A stretch of 64,000 nucleotides of DNA from Annulohypoxylon bovei var. microspora. Lineage: Eukaryota; Ascomycota; Sordariomycetes; Xylariales; Hypoxylaceae. Within the stretch, counting starts at the first letter, position 1. The number at the start of each line of letters is the position of its first letter. The stretch is taken from NCBI GenBank assembly GCA_022836615.1, contig MU405284.1:63111-127110 (forward strand), read 5' to 3'. The translations under genes were made by a program, and so were the position numbers. A model generated the notes under the pieces. That model ran no database searches and was not told where the DNA came from. It saw only the letters and a program-made list of their open reading frames with translations. Positions 55,337-64,000 of this stretch are shown in pieces.

Positions 55337-55800
55337 TTATTTCCTTTTCATGTGGAGAGCGTCGCTCTCTTTGGTATCTTTTCGTGCTTCATCCAGAAGT
55401 TTGTCTATGCCCCTTTCCTTCAGGGCAACCTATAATAATGAATCACTGGTTAGTAAAGAAACCATGTCTTATAAACAAAGATTTCCATGTGTCAGATCAT
55501 ATACGCGTGCTGGACGTCTGCCTACCTGAAGACATTTTTGATAGTCTTTGAAAAGCTTGGTGCATTCATTGTCGTCTGCTTTTCCGTTGCCTCGGAGGTA
55601 TTCTAAACAGATGTAAGATTCAATAAAAATAAAGAAATAGTGATAATGTTAAACGTACTCTCGCTATACCACTTAAGAAAACAAGCATCGTAACGTCTAT
55701 GATAATCAGCTTTCGGGTGGAACCTTTCAACCGATGATACGGAAGCTCCATATACTTACTCTTTCACCTCGTTGCACTCTGGCGCTAGGGAAGCAGACAT
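55337..55800 (-). CDS. MDM35: MDM35/TRIAP1-type twin CX9C mitochondrial protein (4 tiny exons)
   Basis: Four short exons, 55800-55760, 55696-55659, 55602-55526 and 55429-55337, join in frame into 82 residues. The first three are 41, 38 and 77 nt, too short to show up as open frames. The product contains two CX9C motifs: CNEVKERYDAC at residue 9 and CTKLFKDYQKC after KYLRGNGKADDNE. This is the coiled-coil-helix-coiled-coil-helix fold of Mdm35, oxidised on import by the Mia40 pathway. Mdm35 binds Ups1/Ups2 in the mitochondrial intermembrane space and carries phosphatidic acid or phosphatidylserine between membranes. The length matches the family (about 80-86). The promoter is shared divergently with RRP6 (start 56146). 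Confidence 0.92.
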
Positions 55801-56145
55801 GTTGTCTTTATAATATCTAAGTCAAGTCTTTCGAGCATAGGAAACATAAATATTGATGAATGTAAGATGGAAATAGCGAGTTGATAGCTACTACCTACTT
55901 AGTTTAACCAATGGGGGCAAATTAGTCAAGTCCAGCAGGTCCAGTCACTAAACGCTAGCGTTTAAAGCATCCACATATGGTGTAACAGTACAGGAAAGGC
56001 AGTGACATCCATGGGTCCGTCCGCTTTATCGATAAGTTCTTTAGGCCTATGCTTGAATTTTCTGAGTTGGGTCCAGCGCATTCAATTCTCCAAAAACATC
56101 AAAAACATCAACAACCCTGCTGTCGTCAGTTGTTGATCAGCAACC
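55801..56145. promoter_or_regulatory. Divergent promoter region, MDM35 / RRP6
   Basis: A 345-bp gap separates the two start codons. No specific element is identified. Confidence 0.5.
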
Positions 56146-58841
56146 ATGGGTTCCTCTCAGGACTTTAAGTCCATACAAGAGAAAATCCAGTCTGCTCTCG
56201 TCACTACTACCAGACTCACTAATCGGATAGCCGCCGAAGATATCAAATTCCAACGAACAAGTAACCCTGAGGTTGAAGAGCAACTAGACGACACATCCGG
56301 TCGCCTACTCGCATTAGCCTCATCACTTCTCAAGTCCTCCACCAAATCTACCGATATCAAAGCCCCGAGTATCGAAGATGGCGACGACATCGATGTTCAG
56401 TGGTCGCGCATCGTGGATGTGGTCGACACCTTGCTAGAGAAAGCAGACACTTGTTTAGACGAGTACACTGGTGTTATTAAGAGAAAAACTGCGCCAACCG
56501 ACCAGCCAGCCCCATCATCCAAGAAATTTCGATCAACAACATTGGAAAGTTCCATGCGCCGCGCTAATATCACCAAACCCCAACACGCATTTGATGTCAA
56601 GCCAAACAATTTCAACACTTCGCCTTGGAAACCCATACTCACTACTAAGCCTCACGCACTCGTCTCCCTCGAGGAGAGTCTAGAGACATTCAATGATGAA
56701 GAACAGACAACTCAGTAAGACCATGTCCTTTTATTGCTCCCTACTCCTAAAATAATCCACCACCTCTAGATCGTGTAAGCTCCCGGCCGTGAGAAAGACA
56801 AAAGAATTAGAACAAGCAAATTAGACACACAAGGGAATCTGGTCTTGTATAGCAAGCTAACGGTTTATTTAGATATAAACACCCCTATGAGGCTGAGATT
56901 CGCGAACTTGAATCCCCAGAGATCATCTTCCAAACAAGAGAGCCTATCAAATACCAACCCGTCGAAACGACAGCAGCTACATATGTTGATACCTTCGAGG
57001 GCGTTTTAGACATGCTCAAAGAACTCAAGACGGCCACAGAAATTGCCATCGACACAGAACATCACGACTACAGGACATACACTGGTCTATTATCACTAAT
57101 GCAAATCAGCACCCGTGAGAAAGATTGGATTGTCGACACTCTTCAACCGTGGCGTCACAAGCTCGAGGTTCTCAACGAAGTCTTCGCCGATCCCAAAATA
57201 GTCAAGGTCGGTTCAAGTCTACCATATACTGCCGTTCAAGTAATTAATGATTTTAGGTGCTTCATGGTGCTTCTATGGATATTATCTGGCTACAGCGAGA
57301 TTGCGGTATCTATATCGTTGGACTCTTCGATACTTACGAAGCTTCGGTGGCGCTAGAATACCCTAGCAAGGGTCTCGCCTACTTGCTCAAAAGATTCATC
57401 GATTTCGATGCAGATAAGAAATATCAGCTGGCTGATTGGAGAATACGGTATGACAACCTCGTGGTCCTAATTGTCTCAGCCCTACTAACGGAATAATAGT
57501 CCAATACCCGAGGAGATGTTCTACTATGCGCGCTCAGACACCCACTACTTGCTCTACGTCTACGATATGATGCGCAATGAATTATTACAGCATTCTTCGA
57601 AATACCCAGGAGAGAATTTGATCCGTCAAGTTTTAGATAAATCGAATGAGACCTCTCTAAGACGACATGAGACACATACCTATGATGCCGAAGGTGGTCA
57701 GGGTCCCTCTGGATGGTTCAACCTGCTCATCAAGCAATCTGCCGGGAAATTCTCGAAGGAGCAATTCGCTGTGTTTCGAGCCTTGCACAAATGGCGGGAC
57801 GAGATAGCCCGTCGCGAAGACGAAAGCGCAATATACGTGATGAATAACTCGACGCTCTTCAACATAACTAGGAGCATGCCTCCGGACGCCAAAGCTCTCC
57901 ATTCCTTTCTTGAGTTATCACCGCCCATTACAAAGCGCGAGGCCTTTAATCTATCCAACATCATTAACAAAGCCAAAGTGGATGGGGCGAACGGTCCTAG
58001 TGTTGTCGACGTTATTCGCGGCAACAATGTACCATCTACAATAGGTATCGGCGAAGTTGCAAAGTCGGTCCTCCCTCGACTGAGAAGTGATGATACAGAA
58101 GTCTTAGGAACTGAAGATCTCGTTTCTCAGACTTCGAAATTATGGGGTAAGGTTACAATGAGCAGTCGTTGGGAGAAGCCTTTAACTGGAAAAAATTCAA
58201 GAGTTGCGCAGTTTGAGCTGCCTTGGGCTAAATTTGTGAAGTCGAGCGAATTATCAGAGGTAGCCACTAGACCACAACGACCAGCTACGGAAGAGGAAGA
58301 GGTTATCTCTCTAGAACAGCTGCCCGCTGAGGTTGCGCCGATTGATGATGAATTTACCCTCAAAACCGGGTTGAAGCGTAAAGTGCCCGAAGTGGAGTCG
58401 GAATCGGAGTCAGGTGAAGTTGACGACACGCCCTCCAAACCAGAACCGAGCCCGGGTGGTTCCCTTGGCGCCGAGGAGATTGCGGTTCCTGATATGGATG
58501 ATAGCGATGAGGGGAAGCAAAAATGGAAGAGATCGAAGAAAGCCGAAAAGTTCCGCAGGCGAGCCATTAAGGAAGAACGGCGAGCCAAGAAGTTGGCCAA
58601 ACGCGCTAAGGAAGCAGCCGCCAATGTAGTTAGTGCGTCAGGGAATGGTGAAGACGAGGACGAGGACGATGTGCCTTTTGACTACAGCAAGGCGAAGTCA
58701 GTCCTCAATGCCGCAAGAGCAACCAATGGTACTCCGCAAGCACCCAAGTTTAACCCCTATGGTATGAAGGCCGAGGGGCCGAAGCCCGCAAGAAAGATGC
58801 ATGGGGAGAAGCCCGGCAAGAGTCTCACGTTTAGGAAATAA
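56146..58841 (+). CDS. RRP6: Nuclear exosome 3'-5' exoribonuclease RRP6
   Basis: Exons 56146-56714, 56873-57206, 57257-57447 and 57500-58841 give 811 residues. Rrp6 trims and degrades RNAs with the nuclear exosome. The N-terminal PMC2NT region (about 10-120) binds the cofactor Rrp47. The DEDDy nuclease has IAIDTEHHDYRTY (D250, E252), HGASMDIIWLQRD (D309) and YYARSDTHYLLYVYD (Y374, D378), all present. The HRDC domain follows (about 440-520, FSKEQFAVFRALHKWRDEIARREDES). The C-terminus is acidic then strongly basic (KWKRSKKAEKFRRRAIKEERRAKKLAKRAKE), fitting exosome contact and nuclear targeting. All introns are 49-158 nt, with standard ends. The identification is firm. Confidence 0.95.
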
Positions 58842-59815
58842 AAACTGTTAGGCTCGGGAGGACTGGTACATATGACAACGACAACCTCGTTCGGCGTTCG
58901 GCAGGGTCGGGACAGTGGCATCTCTGTGTTGTGTTTTGCATTGCTATGGAGTTGAGGAATGCAGGTCAATATCGAGAGGACCTACAGAGCAGGCCCTAAG
59001 TTAGCTGAGCTCTGGAAATACCCCAAGATCACTAGGTAGCTATGGTATTTGCTACTAAGCTAAACACGTATCAAAATAATCACCGCCTCCCCCTTTCCAC
59101 GTAACTTGTTCTCGTGATATGATCATAGATGCAAAATTATCCCGAAGTTTTCCCGTAACTTATTTAGATAGGTTCGTTTTTAAGGGGGTGAATAGGGGTC
59201 GTCTTGAAATACCAATGACTGTTTAAAGATGTTATTTTTCATCTTAAAATCATTTCTCTGCATTGATCAGATATGACTACTCGCTTTGGAGGACTAAATC
59301 TTAACTTCACTCTGTTCACAGCTGTGGGGGTTTTGAAACTATCAACATGAATTAGAAGTCTGTATGATTGAACGATGGTTAGAACTTAGACAAATAGAGG
59401 TTCTAACAAACTCAATTTTCTTGGAGGAAGGGAACTTCCTCAACTACCTACATCGGTAGGTACCTGTTTGTGTTTGAGCATTGTAAAGCAATTCCACCTC
59501 ATGTGTTTATAATCTCCTAGGGGATAGCTTTTTTATTCACCTATTATATACAAACTTAGTCACAACGAAGTTCATATATACTTAACCTTACCTAGAAGTG
59601 AGTGTCAGTTGTCCCTTTAAGAATGACTATACAATGGTGAATCATGAACTTACATGCTATATGATAATTATTTACACGTTTTTTCTTTAATGTGACTGGA
59701 ATAATTTATGAGACTCCAAGATTTGTTATAATAATAAGGATTTCTTCTTCTGAATTTCCCCCCTATTAACAAATTCCTACACTCATAAACTCAAGCTACT
59801 AGCCCCTCACCAACA
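58842..59815. other. Intergenic region
   Basis: RRP6 3' flank and promoter of the hypothetical gene at 59816. A CTACATCGGTAGGTACC-type motif lies near 59447. No gene is recognised. Confidence 0.5.
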
Positions 59816-60562
59816 ATGTCATTCTCCATGTGTAAGTTACGATACTACCATGTCAACACTTTTAACATTATCGTACTAATAGAAATTAACTACTTAGCAC
59901 AATGCGGAAGCACGAGCAATGGTGGCAGCCACAGAAGCTCTACCCCGAAACACAGCAAGCCCGAGAAGAAAGACAAGTCGAAATGCATGTACATGGAACG
60001 TCGGAAAGGAAGTACTAAAGCCTCGATTGTTTACGATCCGAATTACCGCCCTCAACACAAGAGCTCGGGTGGCAGTCACCATAGGTCGCGTAGTGGAAGT
60101 GTACTGTCCATGCCTCGCACATACTCCATGGCGCCCCCTCGACCAAGTGGAATGTTCCCGGCTCAACAGACAGATGGTGGAAGTCAATTCGGATTTGGGG
60201 GGCCGCATATGGGGGCACAACCACCAGGAGGACAGCCAATGGGTGGGCACCAATTCGGGGGGCATCAATTCGGGGGATATCCCCCTGAACAAATGGCTGA
60301 GCCGTATGAACCTGAGACTGGAGAAGAACAATATCCAAACGATGAACTAGAGTCTCTTCCAGGAATGTCACATGGTCCTATGTACGCGTCAAGCATGGCG
60401 AGCGGACCATCGATGAGAGGGGGTCTCTTTCCCGCCCCCCCAGCTCCGGAGCAAGTAAGAAATGGAGATAGAGCCGGAGGGTTCCAGTTTTCTTGGGTCG
60501 GGGCGGAGCCGGGTGGCAAGCAATATCTCCACCGAGGAGCGAAACCTCATCGACATCACTAA
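59816..60562 (+). CDS. Low-complexity hypothetical protein with 16-nt first exon
   Basis: Predicted exons 59816-59831 (16 nt) and 59898-60562 give 226 residues beginning MSFSMSQCGSTSNGG. The 66-nt intron has good ends (GTAAGT...CTTAG), and reading through it instead adds a hydrophobic run unlike the rest. The protein is rich in Gly, Ser, Pro, His and Met. It has a basic segment (KPEKKDKSKCMYMERRKGSTKASIVYDP), two tandem GGHQF units within PMGGHQFGGHQFGGYPPEQ, and an acidic patch (EPETGEEQYPNDELE). No domain is recognised; it is probably largely disordered. Function unknown. Confidence 0.6.
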   Translation: MSFSMCKLRYYHVNTFNIIVLIEINYLAQCGSTSNGGSHRSSTPKHSKPEKKDKSKCMYMERRKGSTKASIVYDPNYRPQHKSSGGSHHRSRSGSVLSMPRTYSMAPPRPSGMFPAQQTDGGSQFGFGGPHMGAQPPGGQPMGGHQFGGHQFGGYPPEQMAEPYEPETGEEQYPNDELESLPGMSHGPMYASSMASGPSMRGGLFPAPPAPEQVRNGDRAGGFQFSWVGAEPGGKQYLHRGAKPHRHH

Positions 60563-60909
60563 TATGTGTTTTGAGACCGGATATCTACCTACTACGGGAA
60601 CTTCAATATTCACCTTTGGCTTTCGCGTCTTTTATTCTGTGTACATAGTCTCTAGGTACCTAACTTCTGAGGTTGATCTCTGTACGTTGGAGATTTGACC
60701 TGTTAAGGGCTCAACTACAGGTAGTTACCTAGATTAGAGGCTTGGAGCCTCATTCAATACCATTATTATTACCCCCAATCAGCTCGACATCGTGATACCA
60801 TACATATAATTGACCCTGTTACTGGTAGTCGTATGCTAGTTCAGAATGTATAATATTGATAGTGTTCTAGCGTAGGCTCATATGAACATTGTTTTAAATG
60901 TCGACGACA
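60563..60909. other. Convergent intergenic region
   Basis: 3' flanks of the hypothetical gene and the HET gene. TAGGTACCTA-type motifs lie at 60653-60662 and near 60720. No gene is recognised. Confidence 0.5.
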
Positions 60910-62556
60910 TTACCTACCGAATGGAGTTTGTTCTAGTACCAAATCCAATCTATAACAGGGCTGCGCTTGGAAAATATGCGGCTTTAGTTCAGCTTTTAAG
61001 TTAATCATGACATTAGATCGTCGATACCTGACTCTGTCAACTTCGAAAGGGGGTGGCTCAGACCATCTCAACGAAAGGAAATGTATTTTTAAGTAGTCTG
61101 CGGCAACGTAGTCGGACATCTCTTCTGCATTTTCCATGAACTGGAGAAGATGATTCCAAAGTGGATGGTCTTCGGTCCAGACGACGCAGATAGGTTCGCC
61201 CATGGTGGAACATGTGACCAGCAGCTGAACGATTGACTGTGGATCATTTATTAAGGAGAACCGTAGTAAGAGATATGCGTTGATCCCTTGACCCTGGTTA
61301 AGGAAGAGGCACCGGTTTTGATCCCAGAGTTGTTGGGGCAGGGCAGCAACAATTTGACACGATGCCTGGGTAGAATCGACACAGAGAGCTCTATGGAATC
61401 TTTTCTCAACCCACTCGGTCTCGGAAGCGCGGAGTTCTTTTCGGATGTAGATAAGGGAAGTTTCACAGCGGTTCCGCATCACTCCTGGTTCTGCTATAAA
61501 AAGACACCATGGCTTAGAACGAACGTAACCGTTAGCTGTCTTCGCTAAATAGATGCCAACCCATCCACACACGTTGTCTTTTGGCCAATCGTCTCGTTCG
61601 GAAACCCCCAAGTTCCAGACTAAGTCTTGGCTGGCGCTAGGGACGTTGACGAGGGCGGTCTCGATTCTGAGACCCTTATTTGTGATAGTGAACTCCTTAT
61701 CGAGCACTGCGTCTCTAATCCTCGGTCTCAGGCTGTGACAACTGGCGAATTCCCTCGGAGACCTCGCAAATATTCCACGGTAGTTCTGCTGCATCCAACC
61801 TGCGGTTCCCGGATCTAGATCTACCCAAGCAAACAAGGATGGATCGGTAGTATCTTTTGCAATCTCCTCTTGTAGACGCGTAAAGGCCCTTTCACCTTCG
61901 CCGTAGATCATCGGCATGTTGACGCCAAATATACCCATCAGACAGTAAGCCTTATCTTCGACTCTAGTTGTCTGTCTCATCGATGCCCAAGACATACGCC
62001 TCGCTATGGGAACTTCGAACATCGACTGGCTATCCCGTAAGACGGCCTCGTCGATGCGCGTAACACTCGCGAGATATGAGTTCAACTCTGGTTTACGACC
62101 CCGAAGTCTCCAAGAGGCATCGTAGAACTCCAAGGTTCTTGGTGCAACCAATTCCTGAAGTGTCCATCCCCGTGTTAGCCACCTACACCGGGGGAAGTGG
62201 TCCTCGAATGATGATTCGGGCGGGAGATCGGCGAGGAACACGATGCACATAGCAGAGTGCGCGTACCACCTGAACATGGAATTAATTGCCTCGGATAATT
62301 CCGCGCTGCTGGATTTATCGATACAACAAGTATCTACCCAAGCGTATCGTAAGCCGCGCTCAGCAGCAAGCTGGCAGGTCCGTTGGATCTTGCTGAAGCC
62401 ATTTCCCCCTCTTGCCCCTCTCGCCGCCGAAGGATTTTGAAATTCCTGGAAAGATATCTCGTCCTCTTCCCAGGTATGAGATAGTATCGCGTATGCATAT
62501 TCCGTCGGCTCCGTGACAAGCTTTAGCTTATAGGTGACGGTATCTATTAGCCACAT
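60910..62556 (-). CDS. HET-domain (heterokaryon incompatibility) protein
   Basis: A single exon. The start at 62556 (MWLIDTVTYKL, 548 residues) is preferred over an in-frame ATG 20 codons upstream because HET proteins typically open with M-R/W-L-I-D-T. The HET domain covers about residues 24-230: YAILSHTWEEDEISFQEF, GFSKIQRTCQLAAERGLRYAWVDTCCIDKSSSAELSEAINSMFRWYAHSAMCIVFLADL and RWLTRGWTLQELVAPRTLEFYDASW. The following VEDKAYCLMGIFGVNMPMIYGEGERAFTRLQEEI is also characteristic. HET domains are TIR-like and trigger regulated cell death in allorecognition. The C-terminal 280 residues show no repeats (no WD40, ankyrin or TPR). The allorecognition role of this copy is inferred only. Confidence 0.93.
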   Translation of the reverse strand: MWLIDTVTYKLKLVTEPTEYAYAILSHTWEEDEISFQEFQNPSAARGARGGNGFSKIQRTCQLAAERGLRYAWVDTCCIDKSSSAELSEAINSMFRWYAHSAMCIVFLADLPPESSFEDHFPRCRWLTRGWTLQELVAPRTLEFYDASWRLRGRKPELNSYLASVTRIDEAVLRDSQSMFEVPIARRMSWASMRQTTRVEDKAYCLMGIFGVNMPMIYGEGERAFTRLQEEIAKDTTDPSLFAWVDLDPGTAGWMQQNYRGIFARSPREFASCHSLRPRIRDAVLDKEFTITNKGLRIETALVNVPSASQDLVWNLGVSERDDWPKDNVCGWVGIYLAKTANGYVRSKPWCLFIAEPGVMRNRCETSLIYIRKELRASETEWVEKRFHRALCVDSTQASCQIVAALPQQLWDQNRCLFLNQGQGINAYLLLRFSLINDPQSIVQLLVTCSTMGEPICVVWTEDHPLWNHLLQFMENAEEMSDYVAADYLKIHFLSLRWSEPPPFEVDRVRYRRSNVMINLKAELKPHIFQAQPCYRLDLVLEQTPFGR

Positions 62557-63801
62557 CTCAGTGTATTGAATTTGGCAAAGGCTAGAGGTTGAAATGAGGC
62601 ATAATGTGCATACCACATGAAGGGAATGGGGGTTGAAGTTAGCACATGCAGCTGAAGCTGGACTAAGAGTCTAAGAATACCTATGGACTTGAACCTGTGA
62701 CCAATCGTCAATGTATTACACAGTATGTGAATGTCAGTATCGGCAATATGTATAAATTATACGACCTACGGTATAATGATAGTAGAGTGTATAGCTTCGA
62801 AGAATACTCATATTTAAACGTTTGTTCAAGGCTAGAAACAGATCATGAGAACACCTTAGTAAAGCGATTTTAGCGGTAGCATGTCGCGTACTTGGTATGA
62901 ATAATAATATACACTGTGTCCGTATATGCCAAGCCATGTAGCTTGTTGCGGAATAGAGTCAGATTATGTAAGTGACCCTAGGTTTTAATACACTAAAATC
63001 TGTATGAAAAAACACAGTGTTATTCCACATTCATACATGGGACACTTAATCTAACTCCAATTGTTATTGTTTGAATGCGATTTAATTTCCTCATTTTTCG
63101 CCTTTTTTCTTCTCTCTGGTATTATAAACGCGCATGAATGGTTTCGTTTTTACAAGTAATTCCTCTAAACCTAAATTAATAAATTACCGTCTTGATGCTT
63201 GAAATGGAAGTGAGAGTCATCAAAATATGACATCAGGGAAACATCATATCGACCCTCTCGTAACAATTCTAGTAATCGTCATTATCGTCATTATCGTCAT
63301 CACATTAGAGCATAGAAATAACTAGTAAGTTGGATGAAGCAAAGTTCTTGATACATTTACCTTCCCTAGATATACGGTAAAATGAAATGATATCAGCACA
63401 TATATCGCAACTTAAGTTTTAAGTATTCGGTACATAATTGGCTCGAATGACACGAGCAAAATTTGATGGTACATCCGGAATAACGACGCTACAAGTAAAG
63501 GATTTATGAAGCTACACGGCTACTGCATGATGCAACATTATCATTCGGCCTCTCGTGTTTTGAATATTTCCGTACGCTTCCCCTCCTCGCCTCCTTCTCG
63601 GCATAACTTAGTCATGATAATAAATCGACAACCGGGTCGCGAGATCAAGCCGAATTCGGGAGAGCATGACGGTTTCTCTTGCAAATGAAGATACGGTACC
63701 TAGAAGAGCAATTTATAAGTGTCAATTCTCCTTCATCGTTTATTTCACTAGCCTAATACACATATACAACATCTCATAACTTGACTACTACGATTAAAAC
63801 C
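62557..63801. other. Intergenic region
   Basis: A divergent promoter region. A 9-bp unit CGTCATTAT is repeated about 2.5 times at 63278-63302. No gene is recognised. Confidence 0.5.
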
Positions 63802-64000
63802 ATGGCCGACAACTCCGTTAAACCTCGTGTACTCATTGTGGGTGCTGGAATCGGCGGCCTTGTGCTGGCTCAATGTTTGCGGAAGGAGAGTATCCCCTTC
63901 GAAGTATTTGAACGAGATGCTGGACCTACCACGCGGTCTGGATGGGCTATTGGTATACATTCGTAAGTGCTTCTGTTATTTATACTAGTTAAGAACTTCA
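63802..64000 (+). CDS. FAD-dependent monooxygenase, first exon only (3' truncated by window edge)
   Basis: Exon 1 runs from the ATG at 63802 to 63962, where a GTAAGT donor follows; the rest is outside the window. The 53 complete codons give MADNSVKPRVLIVGAGIGGLVLAQCLRKESIPFEVFERDAG...RSGWAIGIHS. This contains the dinucleotide-binding GxGxxG (GAGIGG), the acidic residue ending the second strand (VFERD), and the RSGWAIGIH segment typical of fungal FAD-binding monooxygenases of the salicylate-hydroxylase/UbiH group. The full length and substrate are unknown. Confidence 0.85.

Overview
The window is nuclear DNA of a filamentous ascomycete (Pezizomycotina, probably a Sordariomycete; this is inferred, as no marker gene fixes the species). 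Support for this: nearly every gene has short GT-AG introns of about 40-105 nt with CTAAC-like branch points; families such as HET, fungal rhodopsin-domain, DUF1996 and DUF8021 proteins occur; and fungal-type P450s and GMC oxidoreductases are expanded. All exon joins given here were worked out by hand from reading frame, splice signals and family conservation. They are predictions without transcript data.

Region 1 (1-16.2 kb) is an oxidative accessory block: a 5'-truncated GMC oxidoreductase, a second complete GMC oxidoreductase, three cytochrome P450s and a seven-helix rhodopsin-domain membrane protein. Two of the P450s are inverted paralogues with matching internal exons, and they flank the membrane protein. 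This looks like part of a tailoring or catabolic gene cluster whose backbone gene, if any, lies to the left of the window.

Region 2 (16.2-32 kb) is sparse. It holds a DUF1996 secreted protein, a gene remnant with three stop codons, a diverged dispersed repeat also found at 2.1 kb, a Ser/Thr-rich single-pass membrane protein, an unrecognised possibly broken gene at 25-26 kb, an amidohydrolase, and a Baeyer-Villiger-type flavin monooxygenase with a perfect 6 x 16-bp minisatellite just upstream of its start.

Region 3 (32.5-41 kb) is a dense housekeeping block: TSR4/PDCD2 (ribosome assembly), a MITE-like element, eIF3 subunit k, cofactor-independent phosphoglycerate mutase, Mediator subunit 9 and tubulin cofactor C.

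Region 4 (41.9-50 kb) holds a secreted DUF8021 protein, then a MOSC / ferredoxin-reductase / [2Fe-2S] fusion enzyme divergently paired with a large PAS-containing hybrid histidine kinase.

Region 5 (51-60.6 kb) is again housekeeping: GPI1 (GPI-anchor synthesis) with a small membrane-protein gene ending only 9 nt upstream of it, MDM35 (mitochondrial phospholipid transfer, built from four tiny exons), the nuclear exosome nuclease RRP6, and a low-complexity hypothetical protein.

Region 6 (60.9-64 kb) has a HET-domain protein and the first exon of a FAD-dependent monooxygenase that runs off the window. No tRNA, rRNA or CRISPR array was recognised. I saw no clear novel system. The most unusual items are the 9-nt GPI1 gene pair, the MOSC-reductase/histidine-kinase divergent pair, the P450-rhodopsin-P450 arrangement, and the short repeats.
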